DNA of 7,538 nt, taken from NCBI GenBank assembly GCA_030018605.1, contig JASEHP010000074.1:1-7538 (forward strand). Direction: 5' to 3'. How positions within the stretch are numbered: the first letter of the stretch is position 1; every line of letters starts with the position of its first letter. The position numbers and the translations under genes are program-made. This stretch comes from Thermodesulfovibrionales bacterium (lineage in GTDB: Bacteria > Nitrospirota > Thermodesulfovibrionia > Thermodesulfovibrionales > UBA1546). Shown piece by piece: positions 1 through 6,502 of the stretch. The notes beneath the pieces are model-generated. The model had not been told where the DNA came from and searched no databases. It saw only the letters and a program-made list of their open reading frames with translations.

Positions 1-2
1 TT

Positions 3-62
3 GACTATCTCATCAAAAAAGGAGGTATGTCGCATTTGTATGGAACTTATACACTGAAATGA
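3..62 (+). CDS. C-terminal end of an upstream protein (partial)
   Basis: The frame is open from the left edge of the window to a TGA at 60-62 and reads DYLIKKGGMSHLYGTYTLK. This looks like a real protein tail rather than random translation (balanced composition, ends in Lys). I do not recognise the family from 19 residues. The stop lies 32 nt before the antiporter ATG, on the same strand, so it may be the preceding gene of the same transcription unit. A strong Shine-Dalgarno-like run (AAAGGAGG, 18-25) sits directly against an in-frame ATG at 27, but the 1-nt gap is too short for normal initiation; I read both as part of the coding tail. Confidence 0.4.
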   Translation, partial: DYLIKKGGMSHLYGTYTLK

Positions 63-67
63 AGTAA

Positions 68-82
68 AGCATATTTTATGCT
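68..82. promoter_or_regulatory. Small perfect hairpin in the leader of the antiporter gene
   Basis: AGCATA (68-73), a TTT loop, then TATGCT (77-82) form a perfect 6-bp inverted repeat between the upstream stop codon and the antiporter ATG at 95. It has no T-tract and is AT-rich, so it is a poor intrinsic terminator. It could be a weak operator or mRNA hairpin, or chance. No convincing -35/-10 pair or Shine-Dalgarno sequence was seen in the 32-nt leader. Confidence 0.2.
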
Positions 83-94
83 ACCATAAAACCT

Positions 95-2080
95 ATGGAA
101 CTTGAATTCTTAAAATCACTCGTTATAGTCTTGGGCATATCGGCATTAGTGGTATTCCTTCTTCACAGACTGAAGATACCCTCCATTGTGGGTTTTCTTA
201 TTGCAGGGACAATTATCGGTCCTTACGGCATCGGATTAGTCAGAGATACGCATTCGGTAGAGGCGCTTGCGGAAATAGGCGTTGTGCTTCTGCTCTTTAC
301 CATCGGCATTGAATTTTCCATAGCAAGACTTTCTAAAATAAAAAAGGCTGTAATAGGCGGCGGCGGCATTCAGGTTTTGCTTACCATAACATTAGCCGCT
401 GTTGCCTCTTATCTTGTAACAGGGGATACAAACCAATCTGTTTTTTTCGGGTTTCTCATCGCACTCAGCAGCACTGCAATTGTTTTGAAGATGCTTGCTG
501 ACAGGGGAGAAACAGACTCGCCGCATGGGCGCGTGATGGTGGGCATACTGATTTTTCAGGACCTCTGCGTTGTTCCTCTTATGCTTCTTATTCCATCACT
601 GTCGGGAGAGGGGATAAGCATAGCAGACATATCAATAAAGATGGGGAAGGCAGGGCTGATTATTGCTGGTGTGCTGTTAAGCTCAAGATGGATAGTGCCG
701 GTGTTATTGCATCAGGTTGTGCGCACAAGAAGCCGTGAATTGTTCATAACGACAATCATACTTCTCTGTTTCGGCATTGCTTTTATAACTTCAAAATTCG
801 GGCTTTCCCTTGCGCTCGGCGCATTTCTTGCGGGTCTTATAATCTCAGAGTCCGAATATGCGCATCAGGCGACCTCGGATATATTGCCGTTCAAGGACAG
901 CTTTATAGGCTTGTTCTTTGTTTCCATCGGGATGTTAATGAATATAGGCCATATGTCCGATAACTGCCTCAAGATAGCGCTTGCTGTTATGGCGATATTC
1001 GGGCTTAAGGTATTCACAGGCTTAATCTCTGCCCTTGCAATAGGAAGCCCTTTGAGAACCTCTCTTACAGCGGGGCTTGGGCTTGCCCAGATAGGAGAAT
1101 TTTCTTTTGTGCTTGCTGTTGCAGGAAAAGCCTCAGGGCTTATAACAGAGGATTTCTATCAGGTGTTTCTCTCCTCGTCCGTTGTAACAATGATAATGAC
1201 GCCTTTTATCCTGAAGTCTGCGCCGTCAGTGTCAGCATGGATAACCTCAAGGCATCTTTTAAAAAAGATGACCGGTCTTACGAGAGCTTCTGAAGGAGAA
1301 GGATTTCCGAGAAGGAGGCACGATCATGTAATAATTATCGGTTTTGGACTTAATGGAAAAAATCTCGCAAAAGTTCTGAAAGAGGCAGACATACCTTACG
1401 TTGTGCTTGAGATGAACAGTGATACTGTCAGAGAGATGAAGAAAAAGGGAGAGCCGATATACTACGGGGATGGCACGAGCAAGGAGATACTCCATAAGAT
1501 TGGCATGGATAAGGCAAGACTGCTTGTTGTTGCAATATCAGATCCTGTTTCCACAAGAAGAATAGTCTCCATCGCAAGACATGAAAATTCTGCTATTTAT
1601 ATCATTGTAAGAACCAGATACCTTGTGGAAATGGATGAACTCAGAGAACTCGGCGCCGATGAGGTGATACCCGAAGAATTTGAAACATCAATAGAGATAT
1701 TCTCGCGTGTGCTGCACAGGTATAATTTCCCGAGGAATGTGATTATGGACATGATAGATAAAATCAGAAGCGGCAGTTATACCGCATTAAGAGGCATGGA
1801 ATTACCCAAAAGACATCTCTTTGAGAAATGCGAATGGCTTCCGGATATAGAAATAGAGGGGTTTAGAATATCAGAGAACTTGCATCTTGTGGGCAAGAGC
1901 ATAGCAGAGCTTCAGGTGAGGAAGAAGACAGGGGTAACAATTATAGCTGTAAGGAGAAGCCATGAGGTTTTTACAAATCCTGAACCTGATTTTATGTTCA
2001 GAGGAGGAGATATAATATTATTTACAGGCGAAAGAAAGAATACGGCGAAGGCATTGGATTATTTCAAAGGGGAAAGTTAA
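95..2080 (+). CDS. CPA2-family cation:proton antiporter with RCK (TrkA-N/TrkA-C) regulatory domains, KefB/KefC-like
   Basis: An inner-membrane antiporter predicted to exchange K+ or Na+ for H+ and so help control cytoplasmic pH and potassium. Residues ~5-380 form the 12-13-helix Na_H_Exchanger domain, with the usual start (LHRLKIPSIVGFLIAG, then IIGPYG) and the FQD motif whose Asp156 aligns with the ion-binding Asp of KefC-type carriers. Residues ~410-525 are a TrkA-N Rossmann domain, with G416-F-G418-L-N-G421, an acidic Glu439 ending strand 2 (nucleotide-binding position) and GDGT at 458-461. Residues ~583-657 are a TrkA-C ligand-binding domain. E. coli KefB/C (about 600-620 aa) lack TrkA-C; the 661-aa length is normal for the three-domain type. 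RCK domains gate such carriers by nucleotide, and TrkA-C binds c-di-AMP in some Firmicute relatives; the ligand here is unknown. The ATG at 95 gives the canonical N-terminus although no Shine-Dalgarno is visible. It overlaps the next gene by 1 nt. Confidence 0.93.
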   Translation: MELEFLKSLVIVLGISALVVFLLHRLKIPSIVGFLIAGTIIGPYGIGLVRDTHSVEALAEIGVVLLLFTIGIEFSIARLSKIKKAVIGGGGIQVLLTITLAAVASYLVTGDTNQSVFFGFLIALSSTAIVLKMLADRGETDSPHGRVMVGILIFQDLCVVPLMLLIPSLSGEGISIADISIKMGKAGLIIAGVLLSSRWIVPVLLHQVVRTRSRELFITTIILLCFGIAFITSKFGLSLALGAFLAGLIISESEYAHQATSDILPFKDSFIGLFFVSIGMLMNIGHMSDNCLKIALAVMAIFGLKVFTGLISALAIGSPLRTSLTAGLGLAQIGEFSFVLAVAGKASGLITEDFYQVFLSSSVVTMIMTPFILKSAPSVSAWITSRHLLKKMTGLTRASEGEGFPRRRHDHVIIIGFGLNGKNLAKVLKEADIPYVVLEMNSDTVREMKKKGEPIYYGDGTSKEILHKIGMDKARLLVVAISDPVSTRRIVSIARHENSAIYIIVRTRYLVEMDELRELGADEVIPEEFETSIEIFSRVLHRYNFPRNVIMDMIDKIRSGSYTALRGMELPKRHLFEKCEWLPDIEIEGFRISENLHLVGKSIAELQVRKKTGVTIIAVRRSHEVFTNPEPDFMFRGGDIILFTGERKNTAKALDYFKGES

Positions 2081-3078
2081 TGTTTCTCTGGATTGGTTTC
2101 ATGGTGTGCACATCTTTAATTGTCTATTCAGGGATAAAGCTCTCTAAATACGGGGACATTATCGCAGAAAAAACAGGATTGGGCAGGACATGGATAGGCG
2201 TTGTTCTCATGGCGTCTGTTACATCCCTCCCTGAACTTGTTACAGGGATAAGCTCTGTCACCTATGCGGATGTGCCTGACATTGCAGCCGGCGATGTGCT
2301 CGGAAGCTGTGTTTTTAATATGCTTATACTTGCTTTTCTTGACGCTATTCACCGCCAGATGCCCATATCCGCAAAGGCACAGCACGGGCATATTCTTTCT
2401 GCGGGATTTGGAGTTCTTCTTTTGAGCATTATCGGCATAGGCCTGTTTCTTGGAAATCGTGTTCCTTCTCTGGGCTGGATAGGGTCGTATAGTTTTGTGG
2501 TCTTAGTTATTTACTTTATGGCAATGAGACTGCTGTTTGTTTATGAGAAAAAGAGGATTGCGGAATTTGTAAAAGAGAGAGTTGAGGAACTGAGATACGA
2601 AAAGATTTCTACAAGGACTGCGGTTGTCAACTACGGAATCAATGCAATGGTTGTTATTATTGCCGCAATTTTCCTCCCGAGGATAGGCGCAGGAATTGCT
2701 GAAACAACAGGGCTTGGGCAGACATTTGTCGGAAACATTTTTATAGCGCTTTCTACATCGCTTCCGGAGGTCGTTGTTTCCATATCAGCCGTGAAAATGG
2801 GCGCAATAGACCTTGCCATCGGCAACTTGTTCGGAAGCAATATATTCAATATATTTATTCTTGCCATTGATGACATACTTTTTGTGAAGGGTCCGATTCT
2901 TTCGTTCGTCAATGCAAGTCACATTATCTCTGCTTTATCAGCCGTATTGATGACAGCCATTGCAATTATCGGTTTGACCTACCGCACAGAGAAGAAAGCA
3001 TTGTTTCTTGCATGGGATTCCATCGGCATATTGTTTGTGTATGTTATTAATCTGATGCTGCTGTATACGCTCAGATAA
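2080..3078 (+). CDS. CaCA-family sodium/calcium-type exchanger (YrbG-like)
   Basis: An inner-membrane antiporter of the Ca2+/cation antiporter superfamily, expected to expel Ca2+ in exchange for Na+ or K+. It shows the typical internal duplication. The first alpha repeat has TSLPE with Glu52 and GSCVFN with Asn80; the second has TSLPE with Glu230 and GSNIFN at 252-257. Glu52 and Glu230 match the ion-coordinating glutamates of the archaeal exchanger NCX_Mj. A highly charged loop (about 155-185, YEKKRIAEFVKERVEEL) separates the two five-helix halves, and the C-terminus is hydrophobic. The 332-aa length is normal for the YrbG group. The first alpha repeat has Cys77 where the second has Asn254, a mild asymmetry. 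The ATG shares one base with the TAA of the antiporter gene (TAATG), with AAAGGGGA at 2066-2073 as ribosome binding site, so the two carriers are probably translationally coupled. Ion specificity cannot be read from sequence alone. Confidence 0.92.
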   Translation: MFLWIGFMVCTSLIVYSGIKLSKYGDIIAEKTGLGRTWIGVVLMASVTSLPELVTGISSVTYADVPDIAAGDVLGSCVFNMLILAFLDAIHRQMPISAKAQHGHILSAGFGVLLLSIIGIGLFLGNRVPSLGWIGSYSFVVLVIYFMAMRLLFVYEKKRIAEFVKERVEELRYEKISTRTAVVNYGINAMVVIIAAIFLPRIGAGIAETTGLGQTFVGNIFIALSTSLPEVVVSISAVKMGAIDLAIGNLFGSNIFNIFILAIDDILFVKGPILSFVNASHIISALSAVLMTAIAIIGLTYRTEKKALFLAWDSIGILFVYVINLMLLYTLR

Positions 3079-3095
3079 ACATTTCTCTAAATATA

Positions 3096-3271
3096 GAGAC
3101 ACAGGATTGGCTTGAGCGACATTAGAGATTTTTCGTTTTCGTTCTTGGCGAAATGCAGCGCTAACAGCCGCAACTGTCTGAACCCGAAAGGGTGAGTTTT
3201 GCGGCTGTAGCGGAATGAGCCTTAGAACGACAGAAAAATATCTTCGGAAGCGAAAGCCAATCCTGTGTCTC
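3096..3271. repeat. 176-bp long imperfect palindrome (candidate dispersed repeat, MITE-like element or structured RNA)
   Basis: The ends are an 18-bp perfect inverted repeat: GAGACACAGGATTGGCTT (3096-3113) against its complement (3254-3271). Complementarity continues inward with small bulges. AGAGATTTTTCGTTTTCGTTCT (3124-3145) partly matches the complement of 3223-3243, GGC/GCC and GCTA/TAGC pairs follow, and the centre is ACAGCCGCAA (3164-3173) against TTGCGGCTGT (3199-3208). The whole element can fold from end to end into one hairpin on either strand. It fills most of the gap between the exchanger gene and uvrC and is non-coding. No transposase is present and I could not recognise a target-site duplication. 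Readings: a non-autonomous mobile palindrome, a structured RNA, or an elaborate terminator of the transporter operon. Copy number in the genome would decide and is not visible here. Confidence 0.7.
3164..3208. other. Central stem-loop with GAAA tetraloop inside the long palindrome
   Basis: The apical part of the palindrome is a 10-bp perfect stem, ACAGCCGCAA (3164-3173) with TTGCGGCTGT (3199-3208). It extends by AACT/AGTT-type pairing with small bulges and is capped by ACCC-GAAA-GGGT (3182-3193). A GNRA tetraloop on a GC stem is a typical stable RNA fold, read on the + strand. The complementary strand would give a UUUC loop, which is not a GNRA loop, so if the element acts as RNA the + strand is the better candidate. 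Confidence 0.5.
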
Positions 3272-3295
3272 GGTAGACTCAGCCTTATGCGCTTC

Positions 3296-3324
3296 TTGAC
3301 GCATTGCCCCTGCATTGTTACCAT
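3296..3324 (+). promoter_or_regulatory. Possible sigma70-type promoter for uvrC
   Basis: TTGACG (3296-3301; consensus TTGACA) is followed after 17 bp by TACCAT (3319-3324; consensus TATAAT, 4 of 6). Transcription would start around 3330-3332, right at the uvrC ATG (3330), implying a leaderless mRNA. That would agree with the lack of any Shine-Dalgarno sequence before the start. The -10 match is modest, and a promoter inside or before the palindrome is also possible. Confidence 0.35.
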
Positions 3325-3334
3325 TTAAAATGGT
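3320..3334. promoter_or_regulatory. Perfect 7-1-7 palindrome straddling the uvrC start codon
   Basis: ACCATTT (3320-3326), A, AAATGGT (3328-3334) is a perfect inverted repeat that contains the ATG at 3330-3332. As DNA it could be an operator; as RNA it could fold into a 6-bp hairpin with a TAA loop that hides the start codon, if transcription begins upstream. It may equally be chance, since one such short palindrome somewhere in a window this size is not surprising; only its position draws attention. Confidence 0.3.
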
Positions 3335-5105
3335 CGAAAAATTTTCTTCTGTCCCTTCAAAACCGGGCGTATATACATTTAAAGATGCCAAAGAAAATGT
3401 CCTCTATGTAGGCAAGGCAAAAAATCTCAGAAACCGGCTGCGGAGTTATTTCCAGAAATCCGCTGTGCTTGACGCAAGAAAATCCTCAATGATCAGGATT
3501 GTAAAGAATTTCTCGTATATTGTCACAGGCAATGAGCTTGAGGCGCTTGTTCTTGAGGCGAATCTGATAAAGCAGTACAAACCGCGATTTAATGTAATCT
3601 TGCGGGACGATAAGAATTATCCCTATCTGAAGCTAACAGTAAATGAAGAATGGCCGGGGCTTGAGGTTGCAAGAAGGATAAAAAAGGACGGAGCTCTCTA
3701 TTTCGGGCCTTATGTGCCTGCAGGGAGCATGTGGGAGGCGCTTGCGTTTATAAGGAGAAATTTTCCTGTCAGGCCATGCAAATACTCCATGGATAAACCG
3801 ATGAGGCCGTGCATTCAGCATCAGATGCAAAAATGCCCTGCGCCCTGTGCCGGCCTTATAAGCAAGAAAGACTATATGAAGATTGTTGAAAATGTCAGGT
3901 TATTTCTTCAGGGAGATAAAAAAGAACTTCTTCAGGGGCTTGAAAAAAGCATGGAAAAACTTTCTGAGGAATTAAGATTTGAAGACGCTGCAAAGATGCG
4001 GGACAGGATAAATAATCTAAGGCATATATGGGAATCGCAGAAGGTCATAGCCCCTGAACTCGGGGATATTGATGTCATAGGTTTTTATGGAGAAGGCAAA
4101 GAGGCCGTATTCAGGATTTTTTTCATAAGGAACGGCGTTATGATAGGGACAAAGGATTTTTACATTAAAGATGCGGCGGGGATTGCGGCAGGGGAACTCC
4201 TTCACAATTTTATGGAGCAATTTTACACTAAAGAAATAATTCCTCCTGATGAGATAGTCCTCGGGCAGCGTCCCGACGGGATGGAAACACTGACAGTGTG
4301 GCTTAAGGATAAGAAAGGCAAAAACGTAAAGATAATCAGCCGTCCCAAAGGCAAAAAACTCGAAATTCTCAGGATGGCAGATGAAAATGCAATGACAACA
4401 TTTAAGAGCAGGGGGAAGACGGACATTAAAGAGACAATGGAAGCTTTGAAGAAAAGACTTGCCCTTAGAATCGTGCCGCAAAGCATTGGCGCTATTGATG
4501 TGTCTACAATCTCCGGAAGCGAGTCGGTGGGCTCATTTGTATACTGGTCGGAAGGCGAATTCAAAAAGGATATGTACAGGCATATGAAAATCAGGACAGT
4601 TCAAGGCATGGATGATTATGCAATGATTGAAGAGATAGCAGGGAGGGTTATAAAAAATCTTGGCGAAAAACTGCCATCGCTTATAATAATTGACGGCGGC
4701 ATGGGCCAGCTTGAAGCAGCAAAAAAAGCATTTAACAAATCAGGCATTAAGGCCGCGGTACTAATCTCCATAGCTAAAAAACCCGACAGGGCGTTTGCCC
4801 TGTCTATTGATAAGTCTGTTGACCTTGAGGATAAAACTCCATCGTCGCTTCTGCTTAAAAGGATAAGGGACGAGGCGCACAGGTTTGCAATAAGTTTCCA
4901 CAGAAAATTGAGGGACAAAAGGCTGATGGAATCCCCTCTGGAAAAGATTCACGGCATAGGAAAGAAAAGGAGGCTTGCTCTTTTAAGGCATTTTGGTAGT
5001 ATAGAAGATATAAGGAAAGCAGGCATTGACGACATCTCAGGAATAAAAGGATTTAACAGAAAAACCGCAGAAAAGCTCCTTGCGGAGCTTGGGAGGGGAC
5101 AATGA
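3330..5105 (+). CDS. uvrC: UvrC, excinuclease ABC subunit C
   Basis: The dual-incision nuclease of nucleotide excision repair: recruited by UvrB at a lesion, it cuts 3' and then 5' of the damage in the cytoplasm. All domains are present in 591 aa. The GIY-YIG 3' nuclease is at ~8-90 (KPGVYTF, then YVGKAKNLRNR, with the Glu in LEANLIK). Four cysteines, C150, C161, C169 and C173, match the Fe-S ligands described for E. coli UvrC. A UVR motif that binds UvrB lies near 198-230. The RNase H-like 5' nuclease has Asp390, the DDY pair 428-430, Asp455 (IIDGG) and His517 (DEAHRF). Tandem helix-hairpin-helix motifs at ~535-590 bind DNA. The usual FD-x-S-(H/N) sequence is IDVST here. I chose ATG 3330; a TTG at 3315 would add five residues. 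Neither has a Shine-Dalgarno. The TGA overlaps the next ATG (ATGA). Confidence 0.97.
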   Translation: MVEKFSSVPSKPGVYTFKDAKENVLYVGKAKNLRNRLRSYFQKSAVLDARKSSMIRIVKNFSYIVTGNELEALVLEANLIKQYKPRFNVILRDDKNYPYLKLTVNEEWPGLEVARRIKKDGALYFGPYVPAGSMWEALAFIRRNFPVRPCKYSMDKPMRPCIQHQMQKCPAPCAGLISKKDYMKIVENVRLFLQGDKKELLQGLEKSMEKLSEELRFEDAAKMRDRINNLRHIWESQKVIAPELGDIDVIGFYGEGKEAVFRIFFIRNGVMIGTKDFYIKDAAGIAAGELLHNFMEQFYTKEIIPPDEIVLGQRPDGMETLTVWLKDKKGKNVKIISRPKGKKLEILRMADENAMTTFKSRGKTDIKETMEALKKRLALRIVPQSIGAIDVSTISGSESVGSFVYWSEGEFKKDMYRHMKIRTVQGMDDYAMIEEIAGRVIKNLGEKLPSLIIIDGGMGQLEAAKKAFNKSGIKAAVLISIAKKPDRAFALSIDKSVDLEDKTPSSLLLKRIRDEAHRFAISFHRKLRDKRLMESPLEKIHGIGKKRRLALLRHFGSIEDIRKAGIDDISGIKGFNRKTAEKLLAELGRGQ

Positions 5106-5509
5106 AAAGTTCGGAATTTACTGTCAGGGATTTTGCGCTAAGGCTTTTTCTGGTTTCTACTTTTATATTTTTTACGCTGCTTTTTCCTGCTGTATTAAAG
5201 GCTGCCAACGATGCAGGCTCAAAGGAAGCCGGGATAGCGCAGAAAGAGGCTGAACTTAAGAAAGTTGATGAAGACCTGAAGAGGACGAACATAAGGATTC
5301 AGAATCTCCACCTTAAAAGTGTGCAGGGCACTATCAGTTCAGCGGAAAGGTCTATGCTCCAGCAGAATATGGTTAAAAAGAGAAAACTTGTAAAGGATAA
5401 AAAGAGACTTGAAGAGGAACTTAAGGCTTTGCGTGAAGGCAAAGAGCATTCTACTGTAGAGAAAACACCGCAAGGGCCTCCTGTCGGAAAACCGCCAGGT
5501 TCGTATTAG
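5102..5509 (+). CDS. Small exported coiled-coil protein of unknown function
   Basis: I do not recognise a family. The 135-aa product starts with a signal-peptide-like segment: charged residues 1-14 with RDFALR, a hydrophobic core at ~15-32 (LFLVSTFIFFTLLFPAVL), and a plausible signal peptidase I site after KA-A around 34-35. There is no lipobox cysteine. Residues ~40-115 are very rich in Lys, Glu and Leu with heptad-like spacing (KEAELKKVDEDLKR, KKRLEEELKALREG), indicating a long alpha-helical coiled coil. The tail (120-135) is Pro/Gly-rich. The protein is probably periplasmic or anchored by an uncleaved helix. Its ATG overlaps the uvrC stop by 4 nt (ATGA) behind a GGAGGGG ribosome binding site at 5092-5098, so it is probably translated by coupling with uvrC. 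The kinase gene starts 20 nt after its stop. The context does not reveal its role; a DNA repair function is unlikely for an exported protein. Confidence 0.75.
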   Translation: MKSSEFTVRDFALRLFLVSTFIFFTLLFPAVLKAANDAGSKEAGIAQKEAELKKVDEDLKRTNIRIQNLHLKSVQGTISSAERSMLQQNMVKKRKLVKDKKRLEEELKALREGKEHSTVEKTPQGPPVGKPPGSY

Positions 5510-5529
5510 AGACTCGTAGGGAGGAGATA

Positions 5530-6462
5530 ATGAATATTTACGTTTCAGGCTCAATGGCTTATGACAGGATTATGGATTTTCCTGGAAGGTTTTCAGACCA
5601 CATCCTGCCTGACAAGATACACATACTGAATGTCTGTTTTACGGTTAACGGGATGCGGGAAAAATTTGGCGGCACAGCAGGAAATGTCGCCTATTCTCTG
5701 AGCCTTCTTAATGAAATACCTGTTATTCTTGCGACAATAGGCAAGGACTATGCAAGTTATTTTGGCTGGCTAACGAAAAATAATATCTCCCATGAAGGCA
5801 TAAAGATAATAGAAGAGGAATTCACGGCAGGCGCCTATATCACGACAGACAGGGCTGACAACCAGATAACGGGATTTAATCCCGGCGCAATGAAATATCA
5901 GGCAGACTACAGGCTGCCGAAAACAAATCGCGAAAAATCCATTATGCTCATTGCGCCCGGCAATCTTCAGGACATGAAAGATTATGCTAAGGAATGCAGG
6001 AGCAAGGCAATCCCGTATATCTGCGACCCCGGACAGTCTCTTACCCAGTGGGACAAGGATTCGCTGATAGAATGGATAGACGGCTCAGAGATGCTTATTA
6101 CAAATGATTATGAACTTGAAATGATAATGAATGCAACAGTCAAAAACAGAAAAGAACTCCTTGGGCTCACAAAAACCATTATCACCACCTTCGGCGAAAA
6201 GGGCGCAATGATAAGCGCAAGCGGCTCCAACATTTCCGTACCTGCCGCAAGGACAGACAGCGTTGTTGACCCTACAGGCGCAGGGGACGCGTTCAGGGCA
6301 GGTTTGCTTAAAGGAATTGCCATTGGGAAAGACCTTGAGGTGTCTGCAAAGATAGGAGCAGTCGCGGCGGTATATGCCGTAGAAAAATACGGCACTCAGG
6401 AGCATAGTTATACTTATAATGAATTTATGGAGAGGTACAAGAGCAATTTCGGAGAGACGTAA
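5530..6462 (+). CDS. PfkB-family carbohydrate/nucleoside kinase
   Basis: A cytoplasmic ATP-dependent kinase of the ribokinase (PfkB) superfamily, which transfers phosphate to a hydroxymethyl group of a sugar or nucleoside. The 310-aa length is normal. The first family signature is at 46-56 (FGGTAGNVAYS, the di-Gly at the substrate-lid hinge). The second is DPTGAGDAFRAG at 247-258, with GAGD forming the anion hole and Asp253 the catalytic base. TTFGEKGA at ~218-225 is the usual strand before the ATP pocket. The N-terminal part (VSGSMAYDRIMDFPGRF, and a long lid segment before GGTAGN) resembles proteins labelled adenosine kinase or nucleoside kinase more than ribokinase or fructokinase, but that is an impression and the substrate remains open. 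The start is well supported by GGGAGGAG at 5519-5526. It follows the coiled-coil gene by 20 nt and is probably last in the uvrC operon. Confidence 0.92.
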   Translation: MNIYVSGSMAYDRIMDFPGRFSDHILPDKIHILNVCFTVNGMREKFGGTAGNVAYSLSLLNEIPVILATIGKDYASYFGWLTKNNISHEGIKIIEEEFTAGAYITTDRADNQITGFNPGAMKYQADYRLPKTNREKSIMLIAPGNLQDMKDYAKECRSKAIPYICDPGQSLTQWDKDSLIEWIDGSEMLITNDYELEMIMNATVKNRKELLGLTKTIITTFGEKGAMISASGSNISVPAARTDSVVDPTGAGDAFRAGLLKGIAIGKDLEVSAKIGAVAAVYAVEKYGTQEHSYTYNEFMERYKSNFGET

Positions 6463-6473
6463 AAGAAACCTCA

Positions 6474-6502
6474 TTGAAGTAAATATCTGATTTGCGTATA
6501 AT
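6474..6502 (+). promoter_or_regulatory. Sigma70-type promoter of the toxin-antitoxin operon
   Basis: TTGAAG (6474-6479; 4 of 6 against TTGACA) and a perfect TATAAT (6497-6502) are separated by 17 bp. The predicted start of transcription is near 6509, leaving a leader of about 27 nt with a strong ribosome binding site. It lies in the 73-bp gap after the kinase gene, so the pair downstream has its own transcription. Confidence 0.75.

Noticed and set aside
27..62. A 12-codon mini-ORF (MSHLYGTYTLK) behind AAAGGAGG, as a possible leader peptide
   Set aside because: The Shine-Dalgarno-like run ends 1 nt before the ATG, too close for initiation, and the frame is open upstream to the window edge, so it reads better as the end of a longer gene.
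2840..2860. AATATATTC/AATATATTT direct repeat inside the exchanger gene
   Set aside because: It encodes the conserved SNIFNIF motif of the family, so the repeat follows from the protein sequence.
3096..3271. The long palindrome as a retron msr-msd or a CRISPR-like repeat
   Set aside because: No reverse transcriptase or Cas gene is nearby, and there is only one inverted pair rather than spaced direct repeats.
2938..3391. Overlapping - strand reading frames covering the long palindrome and the ends of the flanking genes
   Set aside because: The frames run through the inverted repeat and into both neighbouring genes; their composition is unprotein-like and the palindrome explains the sequence better.
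4017..4481. 154-codon reading frame on the - strand inside uvrC
   Set aside because: Antisense to conserved UvrC sequence, rich in His, Cys and Phe, with no ribosome binding site or domain; a shadow of the real gene.
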